From IMG/VR virus record IMGVR_UViG_3300047318_000379, positions 1-47,211 of that record: a stretch of DNA of 47,211 nucleotides; one strand, written 5' to 3'. The position numbers and the translations under genes were made by a program. Positions 40,837 to 47,211 of the stretch are shown here, piece after piece. Below the pieces are notes generated by a model. It did not search any database and was not told the DNA's origin. It worked only from the letters and a program-made list of their open reading frames with translations. Source of the stretch: a virus. Numbering within the stretch: position 1 is the stretch's first letter; every line of letters starts with the position of its first letter.

Positions 40837-41054
40837 CATTCTTTGAACAACCTAAGTTTAAGCAACAGCCTGAACCTGAACCTGAAGATAGGAAACAAGA
40901 TAAAGTGCCACCTCAAATTATTACTATTGATGGTTCCAACCTTATTAAAGAAGTTCCTGATAACAAAGATATACCTGAGGGCAAAATAGATATTATTACG
41001 ATGTTCTATTCTGTCCCTTTTAATTATGATCCTCAAACTGGAGAAATGAAATGA
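40833..41054 (+). CDS. Small polar protein (73 aa)
   Basis: Gln/Glu/Pro-rich N-terminus (FKQQPEPEPEDRKQD) followed by a short beta-like C-terminal part. Not recognised. ATGA overlap with the gene before and with the one after; AGGAGG lies 11 bases upstream. Confidence 0.65.
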   Translation: MTFFEQPKFKQQPEPEPEDRKQDKVPPQIITIDGSNLIKEVPDNKDIPEGKIDIITMFYSVPFNYDPQTGEMK

Positions 41055-41332
41055 GTTTAGTAACTTGGTTTTTTTGCTTGGCAGTATGTGCAGTATTTGG
41101 TTCTAAAGCAATTGCCGCTTTAAGGCATTATTGCATCCAAGATAAATCTAATAAAAGTTCGGTGAAAGTTATCGATCTATGTATGGCTTCTGTACTGGGG
41201 CTTATTCCTATTATTAACTTTATCTGTGGGGTACTTGCTATAGTAATATCCCTAGTAGTAATTTTCTTAGAATGCATTGAATTCAAAAAGGGTTACTTGC
41301 ATAAGAATCTGTTTGGCGGCGATGACGACTAA
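41051..41332 (+). CDS. Small membrane protein, two spans (93 aa)
   Basis: Segment 1 at the N-terminus (LVTWFFCLAVCAVFGSKAIAAL) and segment 2 (VLGLIPIINFICGVLAIVISLVVIF). The second half resembles the second half of the 84-aa protein (x-P-V/I-I/V-N-L/F), so the two may be diverged paralogues. Overlaps the deaminase start by 11 bases. Confidence 0.7.
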   Translation: MSLVTWFFCLAVCAVFGSKAIAALRHYCIQDKSNKSSVKVIDLCMASVLGLIPIINFICGVLAIVISLVVIFLECIEFKKGYLHKNLFGGDDD

Positions 41333-41786
41333 CGATAAGCATAAGAAGTTCATGGCAGATGCTAGGGCATTTGCTGAGAATCATTCTAAGGATAGGAGCA
41401 CAAAAGTTGGTGCTCTTATTCTAGGTCCAGACAATGAACCTCTAAGCTGGGGATTTAATGGATTTCCAAGGGGTGCAGATGACGATAAGGAAGAACGACA
41501 TGAGAGGCCGCTTAAATATCAGTTTACAGAGCATGCGGAAAGGAACGCGATCTATAACGCTGCTAGATCTGGCATTAGGCTTCTTGGGAGTCGTATTTAT
41601 GTTACTAATCTCCCCTGTTGTGTTGATTGTGCTAGGGCTATTGTACAGTCCGGTATTAAAGAAGTATATATGGAAGCGTCTGCATTCGATGATTCTAATC
41701 CTAGAGCAGCGGCTTGGAAAGAAAGCACGGATCTGGCCAAGGAAATATTAGAGGAGTGCGGAGTGGAGTATTTCGTACTTTCATAA
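41322..41786 (+). CDS. Deoxycytidylate (dCMP) deaminase family (154 aa)
   Basis: Converts dCMP to dUMP for thymidylate supply. Zinc motif HAERNAIYNAARSG (catalytic H-A-E) and LPCCVDCARAIVQSGI (P-C-x-x-C), with SKDRSTKVGALIL at the front, as in phage dCMP deaminases. ATG 41322 is chosen because it starts right before the conserved domain. It works with guanylate kinase downstream in nucleotide supply. Confidence 0.88.
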   Translation: MTTNDKHKKFMADARAFAENHSKDRSTKVGALILGPDNEPLSWGFNGFPRGADDDKEERHERPLKYQFTEHAERNAIYNAARSGIRLLGSRIYVTNLPCCVDCARAIVQSGIKEVYMEASAFDDSNPRAAAWKESTDLAKEILEECGVEYFVLS

Positions 41787-41797
41787 AGCCCCTTCAA

Positions 41798-41809
41798 TTT
41801 TGGTATAAG
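41798..41809 (+). promoter_or_regulatory. Phage promoter motif TTTTGGTATAAG
   Basis: Perfect motif 11 bases after the deaminase stop, followed by TAGTTG and then AAGGAG before the ATG at 41834. Confidence 0.72.
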
Positions 41810-41833
41810 GTAGTTGTTAAGGAGTATTGGTCT

Positions 41834-42637
41834 ATGAAAATAACCCTACCTCTTTTCTTAGGTAAGTCGTCTGAAGAAAACGGCTACTTCTTCTTAGCAA
41901 TGGATGAAGAAGTCGTGAAGTACATTAAGCATTGCACCACTAGAAATTTAACTTTCTGGTGTTACAGTACAAGTTTGCCAGACTTTTTAGATTTGGGTGA
42001 GGTACCTGAATCTATACTCAACGATGTCGTTAATTTCGTTGGGGGACCAGTTGAAGTTACGACCCTAGTAACTACAGGCAAAAGAAGTAAGAGGGATTCC
42101 GTCGTTATTCCAACCTCACAAGAAGTACATGGAGAACAAAATGTCAAATCAACTGACATACCAAAAGAAGCAAAACGGAAAAGGCGAAACGAAACCGAAA
42201 GCAGCAGTAGCAGCTCAGGAGAACTCGGAAGTCAACGCAGGGTACCGATCCCGCAAAACCCAAACACGGAAGACAGCTCTTCTTCGACAACGAAAGACCC
42301 AGGAAGTTCTTGCGAAGAAAGAATTGGGGGTGGACAGCAAGCCAAAACCTCTGATGGACATTCAGACTTACGAGGATTATCCAGTACTGCAAGGAGCGGA
42401 ACTGGATCTTCAGATGAGACACGGCAGTCCTTGCCAGGACGAATGTCTGAGCTCGGAATACTGGACAACAGTTGGGGTAGAGAGCGACGGGTTCATGAGG
42501 ACTCTACCGATACCATTAAGGATGACGGTGGACTCGATGGAGATGTTGGGGCAGGATTAAAACCTAAACGGAAACGACGGACAAAATTAGAAATGGAAGA
42601 GGCTAGAAGGTTAGCCTCTTTACAAAGTCTTATTTAA
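41834..42637 (+). CDS. Unknown protein with disordered tail overlapping another ORF (267 aa)
   Basis: AAGGAG and the promoter at 41798 support ATG 41834. The N-terminal 85 residues form an ordinary alpha/beta domain (PLFLGKSSEENGYFFLAMDE). From about residue 105 the protein is low-complexity, rich in Ser, Arg, Gly, Glu (ESSSSSSGELGSQ; KRKRRTKLEMEEARRLASL at the end). That tail is read in a second frame by the ORF at 42141-42560. Not recognised. Confidence 0.68.
   Translation: MKITLPLFLGKSSEENGYFFLAMDEEVVKYIKHCTTRNLTFWCYSTSLPDFLDLGEVPESILNDVVNFVGGPVEVTTLVTTGKRSKRDSVVIPTSQEVHGEQNVKSTDIPKEAKRKRRNETESSSSSSGELGSQRRVPIPQNPNTEDSSSSTTKDPGSSCEERIGGGQQAKTSDGHSDLRGLSSTARSGTGSSDETRQSLPGRMSELGILDNSWGRERRVHEDSTDTIKDDGGLDGDVGAGLKPKRKRRTKLEMEEARRLASLQSLI
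42141..42560 (+). CDS. Overlapping +1-frame gene nested in 41834-42637 (139 aa)
   Basis: Open for 139 codons wholly inside another gene. GGAG is placed six bases before its ATG. The product begins MSNQLTYQKKQNGKGE, is Lys/Gln-rich at first and then acidic (MDIQTYEDYPVLQGAELDLQ). It is less low-complexity than the host frame over the same bases. No homologue is recognised; it could also be a chance frame. Confidence 0.5.
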   Translation: MSNQLTYQKKQNGKGETKPKAAVAAQENSEVNAGYRSRKTQTRKTALLRQRKTQEVLAKKELGVDSKPKPLMDIQTYEDYPVLQGAELDLQMRHGSPCQDECLSSEYWTTVGVESDGFMRTLPIPLRMTVDSMEMLGQD

Positions 42638-42664
42638 TTTCAGGAATATCTAGTATTTAATAGC

Positions 42665-42765
42665 ATTGTGTGGAATTGGCAGAACTGGCCCGGCGAATCT
42701 AAATCATCTACTCCACCGCCTCCTCCAACGCGGTAATGATTTAGACTAGGGTTTAATCCCACAAT
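42665..42765 (+). ncRNA. Structured tRNA-like element between convergent genes
   Basis: About 100 bases with nested pairing: ATTGTG(T)GGA with TCCCACAAT closing the ends, TCTAAATCAT (42698) with ATGATTTAGA (42736), and ACCGC with GCGGT inside. GGAATTGGCAGA resembles a tRNA-Leu-type D arm and GGGTTTAATCCC a T arm one base short. A canonical anticodon arm cannot be drawn, so this is a tRNA relic, a novel small RNA or a two-way terminator. Confidence 0.4.
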
Positions 42766-42785
42766 TTAAAGCAGTATAAGAGGTT

Positions 42786-43562
42786 CTATGAACCTTGGAG
42801 TTTTTCTCGTAACATTTCAAGACCTTCTTTCTTGTATTCACGAAGCTGGTCTTTACTGATGCCGAGTTGTTTTGCAATGTTAGCATGAGTTACCTCTTCT
42901 CCATCGAGAGTACCGAAAGACATTTCGATAATCTCTTTGTGAGGAGATGGTAATTGATTTATCATTGAGTGTATACGTTCCCGATCCATCCTTACTTCGA
43001 CTTCTGTTCCGATAGGATCGATTTCAAAGGATGGATCATCACTCATATCATCAAGATAATAAGTAAGATATCTGGTCTGATGTAGTTCCCTCAGATCTTT
43101 TTCAGCTATATCAGGAAACTGTTTTTTTAAATCATCAAAAGTTACTTCTACTTCTCTAGTTTCTATAAATTTTTGGATTCTAGCAGAAGCTTGCTGTTTC
43201 CAGATGGGAAGAGAAACGATTCGCATTTTACTCATTTCTTTTAATATGCGTTGTACAACCCACCACCCTGCATACGACAAAAATCTGACTTGTCTATTAG
43301 GCTTAAACTTTTCCAATCCTACTATCAGTCCTTCATTAGCTGCCGCAATAAGTTCTTCGAAAAGATCTGGATCATTTTTAGAATAATTTTTAGCTTGTTT
43401 AAAGCAAAAACGAAGATTCGCTTTAATTATTTTGTCTTTTATTTTTTCACGTTCAACCAAAGATAAGCCTTCATCTTGTAGTTCCATAAAAGCGTCGTAC
43501 TCTTCCTCTCTGGACATCATGGGATGTTTACATATATCTGTGTAGTAGGCGGATAAATCCAT
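42786..43562 (-). CDS. Sigma-70-family RNA polymerase sigma factor (258 aa)
   Basis: Region 1.2 (AYYTDICKHPMMSREEEYDAF), region 2 (LIAAANEGLIVGLEKFKP, FLSYAGWWVVQRILKEM with the WW pair that opens the -10), region 3-like linker, and region 4 (LPSPHKEIIEMSFG, THANIAKQLGISKDQLREYKKEGLEMLREKL helix-turn-helix). Shorter than bacterial primary sigmas and without region 1.1. The residues that read the -10 and extended -10 in E. coli are mostly changed (for example L-P-I-W-K where E. coli has I-P-V-H-M). It may direct either host RNAP or the phage's own beta/beta' enzyme. Convergent with the overlapping gene pair. Confidence 0.93.
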   Translation of the reverse strand: MDLSAYYTDICKHPMMSREEEYDAFMELQDEGLSLVEREKIKDKIIKANLRFCFKQAKNYSKNDPDLFEELIAAANEGLIVGLEKFKPNRQVRFLSYAGWWVVQRILKEMSKMRIVSLPIWKQQASARIQKFIETREVEVTFDDLKKQFPDIAEKDLRELHQTRYLTYYLDDMSDDPSFEIDPIGTEVEVRMDRERIHSMINQLPSPHKEIIEMSFGTLDGEEVTHANIAKQLGISKDQLREYKKEGLEMLREKLQGS

Positions 43563-43604
43563 TAGTATCTATAAGGACGCTTGATCATCCTTCTTTCTCG
43601 TAGT

Positions 43605-43633
43605 ATTATATTACATGTCTTTATATAAGTAAA
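43605..43633 (-). promoter_or_regulatory. Sigma-70-like promoter of the sigma gene
   Basis: Minus strand TTTACT, 17-base spacer, TATAAT: host-type -35/-10, unlike the phage motif classes. It is about 45 bases before the ATG at 43562 and would let host RNAP make the phage sigma early. Confidence 0.6.
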
Positions 43634-43634
43634 C

Positions 43635-44156
43635 ATGGAAATAACTACTAGAAAAGAAGCCTCGGAAAAAGAACTTAAGTGGTTTTTTACAGGAGAAGCT
43701 TGTAAACATGGGCACATTGATAAAAGATTAGTGTCAAATGGAGGTTGCTACGCTTGTTCTAAAGAAAGATACTATAAGTGGCATAGTAACAATAAAGAAC
43801 TTAGGAGTGAGAATTTTAAACAATGGGCTAACGCTAACAAAGATAAACGTAGCTCATATATGAAGACCTATTTAAAATCGTGGAAACAAAAAAATAGTGG
43901 TAAAGTAAATGCCACAGCAGTTTCTCGTAAAAAATGGATTACTTTAAGAACGCCTTCTTGGGCAGATTTAGAAAAAATAGAAGAGATCTACATAAAATCT
44001 TCGCATGTCTCAAAAGAAACTGGTATACTACACCATGTAGATCACATAGTACCACTTCAAAATAAACTAGTCTGCGGACTACATGTTGAGTGGAACCTCC
44101 AAATAATTACAGCAGAAGAGAACCTGCGTAAAAACAATAAATTCGAAATAATATGA
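43635..44156 (+). CDS. HNH endonuclease with N-terminal zinc knuckle (173 aa)
   Basis: N-terminal CKHGH...CYAC zinc-binding part (residues about 23-43), a basic helical middle, then the HNH core LHHVDHIVPLQ, CGLHVEWNLQIITAEENLRK (about 132-167). Typical of phage free-standing HNH endonucleases, which can be homing enzymes. No Shine-Dalgarno is visible. ATGA-coupled to guanylate kinase. Confidence 0.88.
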   Translation: MEITTRKEASEKELKWFFTGEACKHGHIDKRLVSNGGCYACSKERYYKWHSNNKELRSENFKQWANANKDKRSSYMKTYLKSWKQKNSGKVNATAVSRKKWITLRTPSWADLEKIEEIYIKSSHVSKETGILHHVDHIVPLQNKLVCGLHVEWNLQIITAEENLRKNNKFEII

Positions 44157-44788
44157 AACTCTTAACCCTAACAGGTCCAAGTTGCTCTGGTAAGACCACT
44201 CTTCTTAGTGAACTCGTAGCAAATCACAATTTCAAAGCCTTGGTATCTCATACTACTCGACCCTATAGGTTGGGGGAAATCAATGGCAAAGATTACCACT
44301 TTGTAGATGATCAGAAATTTGAAGATTTGAAGAATGCCGGTAAGCTCATGGAGAACGTAGAATTCAATGGGTATAAATACGGTCTTAGTGCTACTGAGGT
44401 AGCTGAGGCAATTGCAGAGAAGAAAAATTCTGTAGTTATTGTAGAACCTATTGGACTTAAGCAAATTACTACATACGCAGAGTCACATGGTATAGAACTT
44501 GTACGAATATATATAGGCGGTACTATTAGAGTCCTCTTAGATAGGTATCTACAACGTTCATCCCAGGAAGACTTATCTGATGCAACTGTCTCAGCACGTC
44601 ACGCTCGACGTATTGAATCTATGTTTTACAACGAAGTAAACGAATGGCCTAACAAAACAATACCTGTTGCTGAGAAGGGATTCGTTGTTCAAAAATCACT
44701 GTACGACCTGAAGATACAGGAGTATAATGAAGATAATCAAGAACAAAGCATTAATCTTATTAAACAGGTATACGATGGTAAAAGTTGA
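44153..44788 (+). CDS. gmk: Guanylate kinase (211 aa)
   Basis: Phosphorylates (d)GMP. P-loop TGPSCSGKTTL (about 6-16), GMP-binding SHTTRPYRLGEINGKDYHFV with its Arg and Tyr, and FNGYKYGLS. Full family length and order. ATGA overlap with the HNH gene. With dCMP deaminase it serves dNTP supply for replication. Confidence 0.92.
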   Translation: MKLLTLTGPSCSGKTTLLSELVANHNFKALVSHTTRPYRLGEINGKDYHFVDDQKFEDLKNAGKLMENVEFNGYKYGLSATEVAEAIAEKKNSVVIVEPIGLKQITTYAESHGIELVRIYIGGTIRVLLDRYLQRSSQEDLSDATVSARHARRIESMFYNEVNEWPNKTIPVAEKGFVVQKSLYDLKIQEYNEDNQEQSINLIKQVYDGKS

Positions 44789-44972
44789 AATGGTGGCTGA
44801 TGAAGCCAAAGGTGTAATCAAGCTGGCGTTCGAGAGTAGTGACGACGCCGGTCTTGACGTAGTAGATGCAGTACGTGTTGCTATGATGGGTGAGCATCTT
44901 AAACGTGGTGGTTACGTTAATAGTAAGCGTTGGGTAGTAGAAATTAAGACAGAAGCCATGTCATCAAATTAG
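44775..44972 (+). CDS. Unknown small protein (65 aa)
   Basis: Not recognised. Starts MVKVEMVADEAKG; short alpha/beta with DAVRVAMMGEHLKRGGYV. ATG 44775 lies inside the end of the kinase gene with AGG upstream. An in-frame ATG 48 bases earlier has no ribosome site. Confidence 0.6.
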   Translation: MVKVEMVADEAKGVIKLAFESSDDAGLDVVDAVRVAMMGEHLKRGGYVNSKRWVVEIKTEAMSSN

Positions 44973-44976
44973 AAAT

Positions 44977-44988
44977 CTTTGGTATAAC
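44977..44988 (+). promoter_or_regulatory. Promoter motif CTTTGGTATAAC, possibly leaderless
   Basis: 10 of 12 match, keeping TTTGGTATAA. Four bases later comes the ATG at 44993, which would place the start point at the start codon. Confidence 0.5.
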
Positions 44989-44992
44989 AAAT

Positions 44993-45169
44993 ATGGACAC
45001 GAATAATTTAGGACTAGAGAAATCTGGAACTATACAATTAACTGAAGACGATATCAATTTAGCTAGGTCCGGAATGGTATCAGAACGAGTCAGGCAAACC
45101 TGGGGTTTGACTTTGGAACAGTTACAGGAAGTGGTTAATAATAACGACTACAATCTAATCACTAAATAA
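44993..45169 (+). CDS. Unknown small protein (58 aa)
   Basis: 58 codons: begins MDTNNLGLEKSG and ends LITK. Helical and acidic, with RVRQTWGLTLEQLQEVV reminiscent of a short helix-turn-helix-like segment. No Shine-Dalgarno; the promoter motif ends four bases upstream, so translation from a leaderless message is possible. Confidence 0.55.
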   Translation: MDTNNLGLEKSGTIQLTEDDINLARSGMVSERVRQTWGLTLEQLQEVVNNNDYNLITK

Positions 45170-45188
45170 CATTATTTTTAGGAATACA

Positions 45189-46064
45189 ATGAATCTGGAA
45201 AAATTAAAAGATCTGGCACAAGCACTTCCTGAAGCAGTTCGTCAAAATGCTTTGGACTTAGTAACTCGTATGGGTGAAGTTATTGAAGGTATCGGTGATG
45301 AGCCAGTCAAATGGCGTGCTTCTACTGCTAAGCTTATGCAGGCGGTATCGGATCGTAGTAAAGCTCCAAAGGGTGCAACCATTGGTGATATTATCGTTGG
45401 AGAAGAAGTTCTGGCTGCTCCAGCTAAAGTTATCGTACTACGTTCATGGGATGCTCGTCAAATGTGGTCCCCTGATCAGAATGAAGCGAAAATGCTTTGT
45501 TCGTCGCCGGATGCAGAGGTAGGTTATATCGGTAATAAATGCCGTGAATGTCCTCACTCGAAATTCGATGAAGAAACCAAAAAGACCGAGTGCAATAAGA
45601 TCAAAACTATGATGTTGCTGAAGGCAGACTTCAGCGATATCTTCCTCATTAACTTTGCTAAGACCAATTACAAGACTGGTACTGAATGGCAAATGATGAT
45701 GAAAAAAGCTGGTGTTGCTCCGTATCGTCGTATCTATGGCCTGAAGAGTGAAACCAGTAAGCAGTACAAGAACGTAGAAACTATCGCAATTGAAACCTAC
45801 ACTGGTGATGAGCGTGATACCCCTGCCGATTGTCTGGCATTTGTGACTGAATTGTTTACTCAGGTTGGCGCAGATCGTAAGGAGATGGTTGATAATTTCC
45901 ACAAGATTATCATCTCCCGTAAGCAAGATCCCTCCATGTTGACTTCGTCAGGTGGTGCTGATTCTGAAGTAGTGCTGATTGGTACTGATTCTGCTAGTGA
46001 AGCAGCTCCAGCTAAACCGGCTGGAAAGAGTGAAAGTACTTTGGCAAAGAAGTATAGTGTTTAA
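45189..46064 (+). CDS. Cys-rich possible single-stranded DNA-binding protein (291 aa)
   Basis: Central motif LCSSPDAEVGYIGNKCRECPHSKF...TEC (four Cys, zinc-ribbon-like, about residues 99-131), followed by a beta-rich region (KADFSDIFLINFAKTNYKTG) that could be an OB fold, and an Ala/Pro/Ser-rich tail ending LAKKYSV. Such Cys-plus-OB proteins are common in phage replication clusters and are often called ssDNA-binding. There is no acidic tail. TAGGA precedes the ATG. GC-richer than neighbours, suggesting high expression. Confidence 0.6.
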   Translation: MNLEKLKDLAQALPEAVRQNALDLVTRMGEVIEGIGDEPVKWRASTAKLMQAVSDRSKAPKGATIGDIIVGEEVLAAPAKVIVLRSWDARQMWSPDQNEAKMLCSSPDAEVGYIGNKCRECPHSKFDEETKKTECNKIKTMMLLKADFSDIFLINFAKTNYKTGTEWQMMMKKAGVAPYRRIYGLKSETSKQYKNVETIAIETYTGDERDTPADCLAFVTELFTQVGADRKEMVDNFHKIIISRKQDPSMLTSSGGADSEVVLIGTDSASEAAPAKPAGKSESTLAKKYSV

Positions 46065-46073
46065 TTAAATATA

Positions 46074-46103
46074 GGGGCGTTGGCAAGGCTAAGTCAACGT
46101 CCC
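46074..46103 (+). promoter_or_regulatory. Hairpin in leader of 46119 gene
   Basis: GGGGCGTTG pairs with CAACGTCCC (one G-T), 12-base loop. No T tract follows, so it is more likely an mRNA-stabilising or translation-control hairpin than a terminator. Confidence 0.45.
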
Positions 46104-46118
46104 TAAAAAGGATTCATA

Positions 46119-46718
46119 GTGTCAGAAGAACTAGAGCAAGCAAGCACAGAAGACAGTGCTGAAGTAAATGAGATTGCCGAAATCAAAATTAGCCCTGCAA
46201 CACCTTTACCAGATTATATTAAGGCATGTATAGATTTGGTCAAAGCACCAGATCCTATTAAAGCCTCAGAACCAAACGTTAAATGTTTCTACGGAAATGA
46301 TGGTCGGGTATTTTTCGGAATCGTATTTTTCGAAACTACTGATTCTTTTTTAGTAGGAGCAAGTGCTCGATTGGTAATGCAAGATGAAGGTGAGATCGTC
46401 TGTGAACCTCTTCACCCAATGCCAGTTGCTAGAATTTTCAAAGCAAGTTTTTCAATGGTTACAGGACCATTACTCAAGTATAAATATCACTACTATTTGT
46501 ATTTGAAAACTAAGGGACTCTCTATACTGCCTGACTATATGACAGGAGAGACTCTTGAAAAAGTATCAGATTTCATACAAGCAAACGCCAGTGTTACTAA
46601 GGAAACTAAAAAGAAACCTTTAGTAGATACTGTAAAAGAAGAGCTTGAGAGAAAAGGGGTACAGGGGGTGAGTCCGGATGCATTCCACCCCTTTATTTTG
46701 AGTGAAAAGATTCATTAA
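46119..46718 (+). CDS. Unknown protein, GTG start (199 aa)
   Basis: Not recognised. Acidic N-terminus (EELEQASTEDSAEVNE), then a beta-rich domain with FYGNDGRVFFGIVFFETTDSF and a helical C-terminus. AAGGA precedes GTG by seven bases. TAATG overlap with the nuclease gene suggests a partner in recombination. Confidence 0.65.
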   Translation: MSEELEQASTEDSAEVNEIAEIKISPATPLPDYIKACIDLVKAPDPIKASEPNVKCFYGNDGRVFFGIVFFETTDSFLVGASARLVMQDEGEIVCEPLHPMPVARIFKASFSMVTGPLLKYKYHYYLYLKTKGLSILPDYMTGETLEKVSDFIQANASVTKETKKKPLVDTVKEELERKGVQGVSPDAFHPFILSEKIH

Positions 46719-47211
46719 TGAGCACACCAGCAATACTAACAAGAATAAACGATGCTGAGAAAAACCTAGAAGATTCTGGTGGATTAAAGTTTGATAAGTA
46801 CGGACTGGGCGCATGGAGTCCTTCTAAGCTCAAGATGTTAGAGAAATGTCCGTATCAGTTTTATTTGAAGTACGTCCTTAAAGTGAAGCCTGACGACGAT
46901 TTCGTTCAGGATACTTCTATGGCCGATGTAGGAACTGTAGCACATAGAATCTTGGAACATGTCGTGCTTGGTAAGAGCATCGAGGATTCCTATACTGCTA
47001 CTAAGAAAGAACATTGTAATCTTGCCCTAGAGGATGTGAAAAAAGGTCATGCTGTTTTGACTTTGGATCAATGGGAAAATTCCATTATTCCTCTGGAGGC
47101 CAATATCATTACTTTCAAAGAACGTTTGGAAAACTTTGCTCGTAACAATAAGATTAAACGTATGCTTACAGAGCTTCGTCTTGGTGTTACTAAGGATTGG
47201 AAACCAACAAC
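46718..47211 (+). CDS. PD-(D/E)XK nuclease, RecB/Cas4-like (partial, runs off right edge)
   Basis: The visible 164 residues hold WSPSKLKMLEKCPYQFYLKYV (the Ser-x-x-x-x-x-x-x-x-C-P start of this nuclease group) and ADVGTVAHRILEHV (Gly...His motif I). The catalytic D...E-x-K motifs would lie beyond base 47211. Probably a recombination or DNA-end-processing exonuclease. Confidence 0.82.
   Translation, partial: MSTPAILTRINDAEKNLEDSGGLKFDKYGLGAWSPSKLKMLEKCPYQFYLKYVLKVKPDDDFVQDTSMADVGTVAHRILEHVVLGKSIEDSYTATKKEHCNLALEDVKKGHAVLTLDQWENSIIPLEANIITFKERLENFARNNKIKRMLTELRLGVTKDWKPT

Noticed and set aside
42661-42775. Standard tRNA gene
   Set aside because: No normal anticodon arm, T loop one base short and a mismatched/bulged acceptor; kept only as a tRNA-like element.
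43635-44156. HNH gene as part of a group I intron
   Set aside because: Neighbouring genes are intact and ATGA-coupled; no split gene or intron core seen around it.

Overview
The window looks like about 47 kb of a large (probably jumbo) tailed phage, class Caudoviricetes, of a Gram-negative host. The evidence is a portal-like protein, a long block of tail-fibre/adhesin genes, phage-type small ORFs packed with ATGA/TAATG overlaps, a lipoprotein lytic transglycosylase, nucleotide-metabolism genes, and a virus-encoded multisubunit RNA polymerase with its own sigma-70-type factor. Base composition is AT-rich with a few GC-richer islands. Host and phage names cannot be read from the sequence.

Layout. 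1-1421 (-): C-terminal part of RNAP beta', running off the left edge. 1547-10124 (+): a small unknown gene, a possible nucleotidyltransferase, then a tight operon at 3414-9829. That operon encodes a LigD-type 3'-phosphoesterase/ADP-ribosyltransferase-like fusion, an SNF2-type helicase with a membrane-like tail, four proteins that start with the same short peptide (M-N-K-Y-L-E-K-I-A type; one is an endonuclease III-like HhH protein), and an ATP-dependent DNA ligase. 28750-10167 (-): an 18.6-kb co-directional late block holding the portal, RNAP beta, collagen-like and glycine-rich tail proteins, large fibres, a permuted papain-like enzyme and the middle part of beta'. 28848-30402 (+): two membrane-anchored proteins and a small gene. 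30391-31581 (-): a virion-protein candidate. 31615-42637 (+): an SNF2 helicase, GC-rich small genes, lytic transglycosylase, a 40-aa membrane minigene, a zincin-like protein, an alpha/beta hydrolase, an XPD/DinG-type Fe-S helicase, small membrane proteins, a dCMP deaminase and an out-of-frame overlapping gene pair. 42665-42765: a folded tRNA-like element. 42786-43562 (-): the sigma factor. 43635-47211 (+): HNH endonuclease, guanylate kinase, a Cys-rich possible ssDNA-binding protein and the start of a PD-(D/E)XK nuclease.

Two signals stand out. (1) The RNAP large subunits are re-partitioned. The beta polypeptide continues past its normal C-terminus into the N-terminal part of beta' (from about residue 1004, lacking the zinc-binding domain). 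The rest of beta' lies in two separate genes more than 8 kb apart. (2) Several proteins in and beside the repair operon carry a peptide with the pattern M-x-x-Y-x-[ET]-x-I-A. It resembles the capsid-targeting sequence of phage T4 internal proteins and suggests a repair/ADP-ribosylation set packaged in the head and delivered with the DNA.

Transcription signals fall into two apparent classes. A plus-strand motif TTTTGGTATAAG (extended -10-like), often followed by AGTA/AGTG, precedes plus-strand units. A different motif, (C/T)TTAAAATAG, sits in gaps of the minus-strand late block and beside beta'. Rho-independent terminators bound several units. One of them overlaps a promoter so that upstream transcripts should stop while the embedded promoter's own transcript should escape.
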